From the NCBI GenBank assembly GCA_964036045.1, contig OZ038381.1:100755367-100819366 (forward strand): 64,000 nucleotides of DNA, read 5' to 3'. The notes under the pieces are model-generated. The model worked only from the letters and a program-made list of their open reading frames with translations. It ran no database searches and was not told where the DNA came from. Positions 1 through 10,400 of the stretch are shown here, piece by piece (positions within the stretch are counted from its first letter, which is position 1; every line of letters starts with the position of its first letter). This DNA is from Eutreptiella sp. 'Long Island Sound 2002' (taxonomy: Eukaryota > Euglenozoa > Euglenophyceae > Eutreptiales > Eutreptiaceae). The position numbers were made by a program, and so were the translations under genes.

Positions 1-1600
1 GTGTTGCATTGCATTTCTTTTGAGGGTGTATTTGAACGTTTGCTGTTTGTTCCTGAAAAACACCCATCGAGGTGTTTGGTATGTCCATGGTCTAGGCCCT
101 GGCGCCTACGACCACAGACCCCTTCGATGAGGAATGTGCTGACGACAACTGAGAAGGGGTTCTGATTTCCTGGTATTTGCTTCCATGTTTGCTATTTGAC
201 AAACGAGGTTACGCATCCCCTTCGATGATTTTTTGTTTCTAAGGGCGCAAACGCAGGGGGATGCTTTGCCGACATCGGGTCTGTGCTTCCCCCACAGCAG
301 AGGCACAGACCCCCGCAAGGACCTTCTTTCTTAGGCCCTGTTTGGGTCGGCAGAGCTGTTGAGAAAGTGGGGCATGAAACAGCATTTGCCTAAGCATGGG
401 AAAATCAGTACCATCCAACTCCACATCCGGGGGGGAAGGGATCCGGCTTCGCACCAGCGGCATCCCTAAAGAGCCCTCGAGGCACAGCCCCTGTCCCGGC
501 CAAGTATGGTGCAAAGCCAAAGCCAAAGGCAATGGCACCACCACCATCACCACCATGCGCGCGACAGGGCGCCCAACCCTCTGCCCTGCAACTGCGTGCC
601 CCAAGACATATTTCAAACATCCCCATAGTCGTATGGCGCCCGGAGGCTGACGCTTCCACCGAAAACAATGTTATGAGAAGGGGCTCTGCTTTGGCTGTTT
701 TGGTTACCATTCTCAGAGGTGTGCGTTGCTAATACTTTTGTGTCTTGGCTCTGTTTGATTTGATGGATTTGATGGATTTTATTTTATTAGATGGGGCATG
801 CATTGTGCCATGTACGTATGCATCCCCTTCGATGATGTGTCTGCCATGTGGGAACAATCTGTCCAGGGCCTACTGTTATAGCCCTATTTTGTTGGATGGA
901 GCCAGGCATCTCCCCATACTCTAACGGATCTGCATGTTTGCCAAACTTGCCAAAGACCACTGCAATCAGCCCTACTGCACCCTTGTGCTGCACAACATAT
1001 GCCAGCCCCTACCTTGACAGCTTGTCTGGGTCATTGCGCAGATTCCGGCCCCAAGGTTTCTTTTTCATTCTGCCTTGCCGGGCGCAGTACTGTCCAATGT
1101 GGCGGACTGCATTTGAGTTGGGTGATGCAGAATTCCCACTGTCAGCCAAAAAAAAAACTAAGAAGGGGCTCTGCTATGTGGGTGCTGGTGGTCCATTGAT
1201 TTAATGTGGTTGTGATTTCATGGTACGTTTTGGTTTTATGGCACTTGATTTTATTTTATTTGGCGGATCATGCACAACATTCTTGAGGTGTTTAGTACGT
1301 CCGTGGTCTAGGCCATGGCTCCTATGACCATAGACCCCTTCAATGATGAACATGCTGCCCACTACTGAGAAGGTTTCCCATGTCACATTTTCCTGGTACC
1401 TATGTCCCTTCAACGCTTATCTGTTCCTTGTTGTGCATGTCTCTCTCGACACAAAGGGGAATGCGTGTATTGCCTAGGAGGCAAGTGTGCGCCGAGCCTC
1501 TTCTACACATAGGGCACTCTTTTGTTATCGACCCTTGACCCTTGAGGCGAGGAAGCGCGTCTACGGTCTAGACCGTTGCGTCTCTGACCCAGACATTTGA
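1..1600. other. Intergenic sequence with dispersed repeat fragments
   Basis: I see no supportable gene here. Segments around 64-175 and 1283-1395 are diverged direct copies of each other (both contain the 'gtctaggcc..ggc.cctacgaccacagacccc' theme and a downstream 'actgagaagg'). The stretch 505-560 resembles the start of the helicase proline-rich coding region near 2655-2705, including the shared 'aagtatggtgcaaagcc' and the CAC/CCA run, so it is probably a shed fragment of that gene. Short copies of 'aaggggctctgct' recur near 676 and 1165. Confidence 0.5.
1483..1521 (+). promoter_or_regulatory. 39-bp leader-like repeat, copy A
   Basis: This segment and 2589-2627 share the same order of short blocks: 'gtgtgcgccgagc' followed about 10 bases later by 'tagggcactctt'. 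One copy lies about 100 bp before the proline-rich frame at 1622 and the other ends 4 bp before the proposed helicase ATG at 2631. Repetition just upstream of two successive genes suggests a shared promoter or 5' leader. That role is inference; only the repeat is seen. Confidence 0.35.
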
Positions 1601-1621
1601 GTTGGGCCTGCCCCAGCACCC

Positions 1622-2374
1622 ATGCGTTCATCCCCCACCCACTGCGGGCTGCAATTTGCCCTGTCGTCTAGCCCCCTTAGCGTGGCCTCTTCCGCCCCCT
1701 CCAGTCCTTCGTTCCCGGAATGCGGTTGGGGGGATCTGCCGGAGCTCTTGCGGTTTGGAGACCAACCCCCATCGCCACCGTGGGACTCTGATGCTGAGAA
1801 GTGTCTCAGCGAACTGGCCTCCCCCCAGCCTCAATTGCCAACACCGCCTCCCTCTCCCCCTTCACCCCGCTGTGCACCAACAACCTCTCCAACGCCCGTA
1901 CGTCCTCCAACCAGACCCAACATTAACCAGACCCCATACCTGGTAGCCCTGGAAGCCGTGGAGGAGGCCCTGATGTGCACTGCCGTGCCACCGCCATCCC
2001 CCCCGCAACCCCCCAAGTACGTACCCAAGGACCCGCCCACCCCCCCAAAGCCCACTGTACACGGGCCCTACAGTGCCAAAACACTGCAGCTCATCCGGGA
2101 GAATCACTGGGGTGGGGTCCAGTACTTCGTAGACGGGGTGCTGAACCGCCGAGCGATGTACCGGTTTGCTGTGCACCAGCCCAAGAAAAACCCCTTGCGG
2201 GTGTGGCAGGAGGGCATGCGAATTAGTCGTTCGCATTTCCTCAGCAGGGACGAGGAGCATGTAGCAGTGGTACTTGAAATCCTGTGTGCCACCCCAAAAC
2301 CCCCCCGTATCCCCAAGCCAGCCCTGCCACCTGTGCCGCGTCGGCCGCTGCCCCTCCACCAAGTGATCAGGTGA
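1622..2374 (+). CDS. Proline-rich protein of unknown function
   Basis: Open frame of 250 codons from ATG to TGA. The first ~130 residues are Ser/Pro-rich with PPSPP-type runs. From about residue 145 the composition becomes globular, with Trp, Tyr, His and Arg, and the text 'LIRENHWGGVQYFVDGVLNR' reads like a folded domain that I do not recognise. It lies upstream of the helicase on the same strand, 257 bp before the helicase ATG, and shares the leader-like repeat with it, so it may belong to the same composite element. A shifted frame on the same DNA is also open for part of the length because of the low-complexity composition, so the reading is not certain. Confidence 0.5.
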   Translation: MRSSPTHCGLQFALSSSPLSVASSAPSSPSFPECGWGDLPELLRFGDQPPSPPWDSDAEKCLSELASPQPQLPTPPPSPPSPRCAPTTSPTPVRPPTRPNINQTPYLVALEAVEEALMCTAVPPPSPPQPPKYVPKDPPTPPKPTVHGPYSAKTLQLIRENHWGGVQYFVDGVLNRRAMYRFAVHQPKKNPLRVWQEGMRISRSHFLSRDEEHVAVVLEILCATPKPPRIPKPALPPVPRRPLPLHQVIR

Positions 2375-2588
2375 CGCAGACCCAGTATAGCAGGCACCGC
2401 CGTACCTCACTCCTCCCACTGGCTTCCGCCCCAAAGCGGCCATGCCCCACCCCGCAGTTTGGTTCATTGCTCCAGCGGCGTGCGTCTCAGTCCGCCCCCC
2501 CCGCAATTTGGGTCATTACTCCCTGCGGAAGCCCCACTGCAGCGACCCCAGACTTCGGCGAGACGTTCGAATTTCCAGCTCTTCGGGC

Positions 2589-2627
2589 AGTGTGCGCCGA
2601 GCGTCTCTTACTCGTAGGGCACTCTTC
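2589..2627 (+). promoter_or_regulatory. 39-bp leader-like repeat, copy B
   Basis: Second copy of the segment at 1483-1521, ending 4 bp before the ATG at 2631. Because the repeat stops at this ATG, I prefer 2631 over the upstream in-frame ATG at 2442 as the helicase start. Confidence 0.35.
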
Positions 2628-2630
2628 CAA

Positions 2631-4730
2631 ATGGCCCCAAAATGGCTCGCCAAGACCAAGTATGGTGCAAAGCCGAAGCCGAAGGCAACGGCACCACCAC
2701 CATCACCATCACCATCACCATCGCACGCCCCAGAGGCGCGCGCCTCCGCCCCTGTCCCGGCCCGCGCGCCGGCTGACAGGGGCGCGCCGCACTGTGCCCC
2801 CGAAAAGGCACCGGCAACTCAACCGGGCGCCCCAGAGGCGCCACAGTCTGCCCCTGTTCCGGCCCTGGCGCCGGCTGACAGGGGCGCGCCGCACTCTGCC
2901 CCCAAAAAGGCACCGGCAACTCAACCGCGCGCCCCAGAGGCGCCGCAGTCCGGCCCTGTCCCGGCCCTGGCGCCGGCTGACAGGGGCGCGCCGCACTCTG
3001 CCCCCTCAAAGGCAATGGCACCTCAACCGCGCGCCCCAGAGGCGCTGCACTCCGCCCCTGTCCCGGCCCTGGCGCCGGCTGACAGGGGCGCGCGACCCTC
3101 TGCCCCCCCACAGGCACCGCCCCAGCCGCCACCCGGGGGTGTGGATTTCGTCATGATCCCACTGCGGCCCTCCGCACAACCACCATCATTGCGCGCCCCT
3201 GAGCCGCAGCAATCCGCCCCTTCCCTGGCCATGGCGCCGGTGGACTCGGGCGCGCCACAGGGTGCCCAACCCTCTGCACCAGCAATGCGTGCCCCCGAGC
3301 CGCAGCAATCCGCCCCTGTCCCGGCCATGGCGCCGGCTGACTCGGGCGCGCCACAGGGTACCCAACCCTCTGCACCAGCAATGCGTGCGCCCGAGCCGCA
3401 GCAATCCGCCCCTGTCCCGGCCATGGCGCCGGTCGACTCGGGTGCGCCACAAGGAGCTCAACCCTCTTCACAACCACCATGTGCTGCTCAGCCACAGCAG
3501 CCAACATTGTTGCCCACTACGGCCACATTGAACAACATGGACTACGGGCCCGATGACAACCTTGTCGAAGGGTTTACGCAACGGTGGCTTGACCGCGACA
3601 AGTTCGTAACCAAAGCATCAGAGGTGTACACCGTCCATGAGATGGCGGCCGCTGAGGTGTGGGCAGACAAGAACGGCACCAAGCGGAACCTGGCCTTTGA
3701 GCGATGGTGGCCCCACGGTGATGGCGATGGGGATGGGAATGCTCCCCCACCGCCACAATGGGCCTCCCAAATGGAGGTCTGGGGCAACTATGAGCTGTCC
3801 GATGGTGACATGGTGCGTGGCTGGATCTCCAGCAACCACAACTGGGATAAAAACAAGCCGGACTTCGAGGCGAGGGTGCATGGAGATGGCATCTCAGGAC
3901 AGCGTGTTTGGATCAGCTGTGCCAATAAGCCACGCACCAATCTCACTAACACCTATTGGTGTAAGGTTGTCCCCGACACAGGTGCCTTTCAGACCTTGCG
4001 TAGGGAGATCCAGAATGGAGAAGCGTGGCCCAAACTGCTTGCAAACATGCGGGCCGAACCGAGGGACACGCCTCCCCTGTCGACCGAGGACCAGGACATC
4101 CTGAAACACCTTGTCAAACAGCACGGGCTGAATCCCTCACAGGCGTTGGCTGTGCGGCAGGTGTTGGATGAGTCATGCATCACAGCATTGACTGGTGGTG
4201 CTGGCACAGGGAAGTCGGAGACTTTGGTGGCATGCATCAAGGCCGTGCTATGGCAGCAAGGCCTCTTGGTCGCCCAGAACCCTGAACCTGCTGACCGGAG
4301 TACGTGGAACATGGGCAGGAAGGTGGGGGGACCTGAGTCAGATACCCCACCCCGCGCATGCATGTTGGTGACTGCACCCACGAACGCACAAGTCGACATG
4401 TTGTTGGCACGCGTTCACGAGGAGTGTTACAAGGACAGTGTGTTTCGTGAGAAGGTGCTTGGCGACCACCCAGCCCCCTGGTTGCGCCTCCGAGCCCAAC
4501 GGGCTACTGCCCCAACAGGCCTGGCACCCTTCGACCAGGAGGAGGTGCAGAAGACCTTGGACAAGACTCCAAGTTGCAAGCCTATCCTCAAATGTGCCCT
4601 CAACTCCTGCCGTGTGCTGTTTGCCACGGCTGGGATGGTTGCTAACTGGCACAAGATGCTGCTTGGGAAAGGGCAGGAAAAAACTAGGTTCGCGTTCAGC
4701 TTCGTGGATGAGGCGTCGAGGGGGGCCTGA
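2631..4730 (+). CDS. Upf1-like superfamily 1 helicase, N-terminal part
   Basis: The frame is open from 2442; the ATG at 2631 is chosen because it follows the leader repeat. The first ~300 residues are Pro/Ala-rich repeats, followed by an unrecognised region and then an SF1 helicase motor. 'LNPSQALAV' (about 4129-4155) fits the Q-motif region. The Walker A sequence GGAGTGKS is at 4194-4217, 'TAPTNAQVD' (motif Ia) near 4371-4397, and Walker B VDEAS at 4704-4718. SF1B Upf1/DNA2-type helicases unwind nucleic acid using ATP. The frame stops at a TGA (4728-4730) a few residues after Walker B. Comparison with the decayed copy at 48.8-51.3 kb shows that about 580 bp encoding motif III and the following QxRM-type motif are missing here, so the motor is probably inactive unless splicing repairs it. 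The C-terminal half continues in another frame at 4733. Confidence 0.8.
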   Translation: MAPKWLAKTKYGAKPKPKATAPPPSPSPSPSHAPEARASAPVPARAPADRGAPHCAPEKAPATQPGAPEAPQSAPVPALAPADRGAPHSAPKKAPATQPRAPEAPQSGPVPALAPADRGAPHSAPSKAMAPQPRAPEALHSAPVPALAPADRGARPSAPPQAPPQPPPGGVDFVMIPLRPSAQPPSLRAPEPQQSAPSLAMAPVDSGAPQGAQPSAPAMRAPEPQQSAPVPAMAPADSGAPQGTQPSAPAMRAPEPQQSAPVPAMAPVDSGAPQGAQPSSQPPCAAQPQQPTLLPTTATLNNMDYGPDDNLVEGFTQRWLDRDKFVTKASEVYTVHEMAAAEVWADKNGTKRNLAFERWWPHGDGDGDGNAPPPPQWASQMEVWGNYELSDGDMVRGWISSNHNWDKNKPDFEARVHGDGISGQRVWISCANKPRTNLTNTYWCKVVPDTGAFQTLRREIQNGEAWPKLLANMRAEPRDTPPLSTEDQDILKHLVKQHGLNPSQALAVRQVLDESCITALTGGAGTGKSETLVACIKAVLWQQGLLVAQNPEPADRSTWNMGRKVGGPESDTPPRACMLVTAPTNAQVDMLLARVHEECYKDSVFREKVLGDHPAPWLRLRAQRATAPTGLAPFDQEEVQKTLDKTPSCKPILKCALNSCRVLFATAGMVANWHKMLLGKGQEKTRFAFSFVDEASRGA
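2731..3465 (+). repeat. Tandem coding repeats for Ala/Pro-rich units
   Basis: Two related in-frame repeat families lie within the helicase N-terminus. About four units of roughly 120 bp encode the theme 'SAPVPALAPADRGAPHSAP' (2731-3100). About three units encode 'QQSAPVPAMAPADSGAPQ' (about 3200-3460). A similar 'PAMALAQGAPP' theme recurs in the transposase N-terminus at 11.5-11.7 kb, so one low-complexity module has been reused in two genes of the cluster. Confidence 0.8.
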
Positions 4731-4732
4731 GC

Positions 4733-5881
4733 ATGGAGGAGGGTCTGCTGGTGTGCCATTTTTTGGAGTATGCTGCCAGGAAAGGAACCTACCCAGCACA
4801 GTCGGTAGCGGTAGTGACGACTCACTACGCACAGATGGTGTGGCAGAAACACTGCGTGGCTTGTGTTGGCCGCAAGTGGCACACCCATCATGTAAACCTC
4901 CTCAGAACGGTTGCGACCCTCGATAGGTTCCAGGGGCTGCAAGCCCTAGTGATCCTGGCCTCCCTGGTGTCCACGACACCAGGGATCATGCACGACATCT
5001 GGCGGTCAAACACCCTGACCAGCAGGGCGCAGTCGGAGCTGCACCTCTTCGGGCAGTTTGCACTGTGGACCACCCACCCCACCCCTGGTGTATGGCTCGA
5101 GGCACTGGACGCGATGCAGTGGGAAGCAGCCTCTGGGACTGTGAGCAACACTCTTGAGCTGGCAGGGGTTCTGAGGGAGGCCGCAACTGTGGAGAAGATT
5201 GTGCATGGCACAATCTACCGGTTGGCTGGGGGGGTGGTGGGGCACTGGCTGTGGAAGCCATGGAGGAGGCACAAGAGGGCAAGGGACCCATGGGGGTATT
5301 CACCAGGCAGTGCGGATCAGTTGCTTGACTTTGAGCGCATCATGGCCAACAATCGGAAGGATGAGGTGTCTGTTTCTCTGAGGGATGCACGGGGGAACAT
5401 TGTGAAACCCCGCCTTCTGGGGGTCATCCTGCCTGACTTCACCGAATGGGCGCTCCCGTACGTCTTGGTTGAGGACGATGGACAAGGGGACAGGGGAGAG
5501 GGGGACCGGGGGGGGCTGGTGAGGGTAACCCACACATCCAAGCTTGACGTGTGGGAGCAGCGACTCGTCCAGCACCTGGTGGGAAGGCCCCTCTTCTACA
5601 AGCAAAAGTACAGCAACAAGGAGACAGTAGGGGCGTACTGCACGATCCACGTGCCCTTGTGGCAGGACGCGTACGCCTGCTTGGATTCCCTGCCGTTCTT
5701 GTGTGCAGAATTCCGCACCCCTATTGGTGTGCACGTGGCGTCCCTGCTCCATGGTGTGCACCCTTGCCCTGGGGACCTTGGGGTGTGTGCACCAATTCCG
5801 GTGCACGAGGAGGAAGCCCCCCAATGTGGGTGGCGCAAGCTGCCCCACGGGGTGAAAGATTACATTTTGGGCCGCCACTAA
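4733..5881 (+). CDS. Upf1-like SF1 helicase, C-terminal part (frame-shifted from 2631-4730)
   Basis: This frame carries the second RecA-like half of the same helicase. 'SVAVVTTHYAQMV' near residue 24 matches the beta-strand before motif V. 'DRFQG' at 4922-4936 is the DxFQG motif, and 'TSRAQSEL..FG' with the Arg codon at 5024 is motif VI with its arginine finger. About 250 further residues of unrecognised C-terminal domain follow, ending in a TAA at 5879-5881. The frame differs from the upstream part, and the join falls where the decayed copy has about 580 bp more, so an internal deletion plus frameshift is the simplest reading. The ATG at 4733 is probably not a genuine start. A spliced transcript bypassing the join is the alternative. 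Confidence 0.7.
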   Translation: MEEGLLVCHFLEYAARKGTYPAQSVAVVTTHYAQMVWQKHCVACVGRKWHTHHVNLLRTVATLDRFQGLQALVILASLVSTTPGIMHDIWRSNTLTSRAQSELHLFGQFALWTTHPTPGVWLEALDAMQWEAASGTVSNTLELAGVLREAATVEKIVHGTIYRLAGGVVGHWLWKPWRRHKRARDPWGYSPGSADQLLDFERIMANNRKDEVSVSLRDARGNIVKPRLLGVILPDFTEWALPYVLVEDDGQGDRGEGDRGGLVRVTHTSKLDVWEQRLVQHLVGRPLFYKQKYSNKETVGAYCTIHVPLWQDAYACLDSLPFLCAEFRTPIGVHVASLLHGVHPCPGDLGVCAPIPVHEEEAPQCGWRKLPHGVKDYILGRH

Positions 5882-5965
5882 CCCTGTGTGTAGAAGAACA
5901 TGCATTGACCCATGGCCTCTGACCATCCCTGCCACATCACAACGGTACCAGCCACAGCACCAGCG

Positions 5966-6645
5966 GGAAGGAGTACACACATGTGATCACCACCAGGTTT
6001 GCTGCACTGTGCGTTCATTATGTTTTTCCGCTGCGGTACGAATGTGCCCATGCCTGACTGCCCAAGATTGAAGGAGGTCTCCAAGGTCTTCAGGGTGGGG
6101 ATGCCCAAAAAGAAGGTTAAAGACACGCCAACGATAATTGCCGTTCAACAATGATACAGGACAATACATGACAATTTGGGGTGTCTACAGCCCCAAAATA
6201 TTCCACGGAAGGGGTTCCGTCAAATATTTGGGGGGTCTACACCCCCAAAATGGTGGGGTACATCAGGAACAGGCCTATGCATGCCTAGAGCGTGCCTATG
6301 GACGCCTCTGTGCCAGCCATGGCGCTGGCACAAGGCGCACCCCCCCCTTCCCCAACTGCAACACAGAGTGCTTCAAGGGTAGGGGACATGAGTACGCATG
6401 CCCAGAGCATGCCTAATGAGATGTGGGAAAGAGTACACACATGTGATCACCACCAGGTTTGCTGCACTGTGCGTTCATTATGTCTGTCCGCAATGCTACG
6501 AATGTGCCCATGCCTGACTGCCCAAGATTGAAGGAGGTCTCCCAGGTCTTCAAGGTGGGGATGCCCAAAAAGAAGGTTGAAGACACGCCAACGATAATTG
6601 CCGTTCAACAATGATACATGACAATACATGACAAATTGGGGGGTG
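5966..6645. repeat. Direct duplication of a ~200-bp spacer unit flanking a transposase fragment
   Basis: The segment 5966-6175, starting 'gtacacacatgtgatcaccacc' and ending near 'acaatgatacaggacaatacatgaca', recurs with few differences at about 6432-6640. Between the two lie one partial unit of the palindromic array and a 174-bp piece (6252-6425) nearly identical to 11595-11768 in the transposase N-terminus. No gene is supported here. Confidence 0.75.
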
Positions 6646-6654
6646 TACACCCCC

Positions 6655-7405
6655 AAAATATTTCACGGAAGGGGTTCCGTCAAATATTTGGGGGGTGTAC
6701 AGCCCCCAAATATTTGACGGAAGGGGTTCCGTCAAATATTTGGGGGGTGTACAGCCCCCAAATATTTCACGGATGGCGTTCCGTCAAATATTTGGTGGGT
6801 GTACAGCCCCCAAATATTTCACGGAAGGGGTTCCGTCAAATATTGGGTGGGTCTACGGCCCCCAAATATTTGACGGAAGGGGTTCCGTCAATTATTTGGT
6901 GGGTCTACAGCCCCCAAATATTTGACGGAAGCGGTTCCGTCAAATATTTGGTGGGTGTACAGCCCCCAAATATTTGACGGAAGGGGTTCCGTCAAATATT
7001 TGGTGGGTCTACAGCCCCAAAATATTTCACGGAAGGGGTTCCGTCAAATATTTGGGGGGTGTACAGCCCCAAAATATTTCACGGAAGGGGTTCCGTCAAA
7101 TATTTGGTGGGTGCACAACCCCCAAATATTTGACGGATGGCGTTCCGTCACATATTTTGGGGGGTCTACATCCCCAAAATATTTGACGGAACCCCTTCCG
7201 TCAAATATTTGGGGGGTGTACAGCCCCCAAATATTTGACGGAAGGGGTTCCGTCAAATATTTTGGGGGGGTGTACAACCCCCAAATATTTGACGGAAGGG
7301 GTTCCGTCTAATATTTGGGGGGTGTACAGCCCCCAAATATTTCACGGAAGGGGTTCCGTCAAATATTTGGTGGACGTACAGCCCCCAAATATTTGACGGA
7401 AGGGG
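6655..7405. repeat. Palindromic ~52-bp tandem array, about 14 units
   Basis: Each unit is a near-perfect inverted repeat: 'ccccaaatatttgacggaa', 'gggg', then the reverse complement, joined by 'ggtgtacag'. Unit starts recur roughly every 52 bp, for example at 6677, 6728, 6830, 6933 and 7037. One unit near 7190 carries 'cccc' instead of 'gggg' in the loop, so its core is inverted. The array ends about 10 bp before the ATG at 7417. It keeps long open frames by composition, so overlapping frames here are not genes. Confidence 0.9.
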
Positions 7406-7416
7406 CCAAGCCCACC

Positions 7417-10400
7417 ATGCATGATGGGGGGAGCCGCGTGCACTACCGGGGTGTTGCCACAGACCTGTGGGAACGACTTGCAAAACGGAACCGTGGCCGG
7501 CCAGGCAGTCGTAAGGCCGGTGCTATTTCCGGTTCGCCGTCAAGTGTGGAGACAGCAGAGCAAAGGGACGTTTGGTGTGAACTGGTGCGTGCCCTACCTC
7601 TGGTCGACGAGTGGCCGTTCTGGACTGGGGACGTGGCGTATCCCACCCCTACCATGGGTTACTTCTATGACAGGGCTATTCGCCATGTGACGCCTAGCCC
7701 ATATCTGTGGCCCCAAGCGACAAGTGGGCCCAAACCACTGGTGAGCGACCTATTGCCAAGCCCCAAGGCGCGCGCTAGCGGTCGGCGCAACTCGTTGCTG
7801 CCTGAGGCTGCGGTCCCACGTGCGTGTGTCACTGTCACCCAGACACGGCAAGAGCGCTTTGACCAAGCGTTGCTGCAAGCCGCCCATGGGGCAGCCCGCT
7901 GCCTCACGATTGCATGCCAAGGGCTGCAAGAGCAGCGCCGAGAACCATTGACTGAGGATAGCCTGGTGGCAGCATACACGCTGGGCCGCCACTTCGCGAA
8001 CAGCATGCGGGTGCCTATGCAAGACTGCAACGAGCTCTTGCTGCGTTGCAGCCCCTTTAGCCCAGAGGTGCCAGACAGTCATCCCGGTCGTCTGCATGCG
8101 GCCGTACGGGTTATGGACAACGCATGGAGGGATGATGGAGGGCTTGAGATGCTGCAGGTACAACTGGAGGAGATGGAGGCGGCCGGTGTACAGCCAGCAT
8201 ACACCGAACGATTAAGTCCAAGAGGGCACCCCCGAGGTGACCCAAGTGACTCCACGTCCTCTGCCGTAGCGCAGGGGGTTGGAGCGGCGGTGCGCATGGA
8301 GGAGATGGAGGCGGCCGGTGTACAGCGACCATGCACCCAACCTTTAAGTCAAGAAGGGCACCCCCGAGGTGACCCAAGTGACTCCACGTCCTCTGCCGTA
8401 GCGCAGGGGGTTGGAGCGGCGGTGCGCATGGAGGAGATGGAGGCGGCCGGTGTACAGCGACCATGCACCCAACCTTTAAGTCAAGAAGGGCACCCCCGAG
8501 GTGACCCAAGTGACTCCACGTCCTCTGCCGTAGCGCAGGAGGTTGGAGCGGCGGTGCTCATGGAGGAGATGGAGGCAGCCGGTGTACAGCGACCATACAC
8601 CCAACGATTAAGTCCAGAAGGGCACCCCCGAGTTGACCCAAGTGACTCCACGTCCTCTGCTGTAGCGCAGGAGGGTGGAGCGGCGGTGCTCATGGCAAGA
8701 GACCCCTTTGGCGATGAGTTTGTGACTCCCACTTCGTCCTCCCTGGCACAAGGGCGTGGTCCCCCGGCAGGTGCACATAGGGTGGATAGCCCTGGTAAGG
8801 TGTTAAGTCCACCTGCCCCCCCCCCAGGTGGTGCGAACGACTCCGCGGCATGTGTTGGACGTGGAACACCGGACCCCAGGTCCCAGGTCTGCCCCGCCGA
8901 TGAGTCACACTCCCCGGCCCCCCACCCTGTGTGTCTGACACCGGCGGCTAGTGATGGAGGGGTGGCGAGTTCCTTGGAGGAGTCTTCTGTACCACTTGCA
9001 CAGAAACCCAAGGAGCCAGCTGCTGTGGACTGCAGTCCTTCCAGCACAGGCACTCTGGCGACAGTGCAGGCCTGCAGTCAGTCTAGTGCGGATTCAGGGT
9101 ACACCCCGGTTGAAAACCCTAGTTCATTGGCGACAGTGAGGGCTTGCAATCAGTCCAGTGCAGAGTCAGCGACCACCCCGGTTGCACACCCCAGTTCTGT
9201 GGGACAGAGCCCACGGAGCAAGAAGCGCCCAGGGGTTCCCCCACCAAGTAATGGGGCTGCCGTGAAACGTGGCAAGAAAGAGCAAGGCACAAAGACAGCG
9301 CCGATAGATCCAGATGCTATGGCATTGGACGACGTGGACAGAAAGCCCAGCAAGGCCGAGGTTGGCAGAGTCCTACCATCGGCAAGGTCCTTGAAGCTTC
9401 GCATTCTTCCCGACCAATACGTTGCCGGGGCATGTTTCTACTATGCCGTGGCCCAAAGCCTGCATGCTATCACCAGCAACACCCCGTTGGACGGCGCATC
9501 GCTGCGGGCAAGGGCCATCGCCGTGTTTCGCGACATGTGTGGGCTTTCAATTCAAGAGTCTACACTATCTGGGAACCGGGATCTTGAGAAGGACACATGG
9601 CGTGGCCGGCCCCAAGGGGGAATGCCTGACCACTTTGCTGCCTTGGCGAAGCATGTGGACGGTAGTGTGGTGTTGCTGCGATCAGACAGGTACAGCATTG
9701 TGACGTCAGGTTTTGGGATCGACAGCGCGTTGACATCCGCTACTGTTTGGGTGCCTGGACGGGAGCATCCGCTGCACTACCGTGACTGTGGGGATATGGA
9801 CGAGCAGTGCCACCGGGCGACGGTGATGGTTATTGCCGAGGCGGAACGAGATGGTGTCAAAGGATGTGGTCATTTCCGGGGTGCAGTCTTTGACCATTCG
9901 CTGCAGGTAGCCCCCTTTTGCACGTTGCACGGGATGATGGGCATCTTGGCATACAAGCGTGGGCCGGTTGGGGGGGTTAGAGCGTGGCATTTGCAATTAG
10001 GGGTTGGTGGTATGAAGGGCCACACCAATGCAACAGACTGCCGCCGCACTCGTCTAGTGCAACGGACACGCAACTACAAGCCACTGGTGACCCTGGTGAA
10101 CAAGATGGCAAGGGAGATGTTGCCTGATTGGTTCACATGGACCACCATGCAATTGTCTTGCAATGTGCTCACAAAACCGCATCAGCATGTGCATGACGCG
10201 TCCCCTTGGTCGGCAGTGTTTTCCACCGGCCAGCACACACGGGGACACATATGGGTGGAGGTAGGTGGTGTATGTAATGGTCGGGGTGGACGGAGATGTA
10301 GTATGGAATGCTTGGATGGTGTTACACGGGTTGGCGCCACGTACGATGTATGCCAGCAACCGGTTCTCGTACGTACGGGTGCATGGCATGGCACTTGTTC

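Noticed and set aside
6176-7311. Repeated-peptide frames across the 52-bp array
   Set aside because: They arise from the palindromic repeat and have no independent coding evidence.
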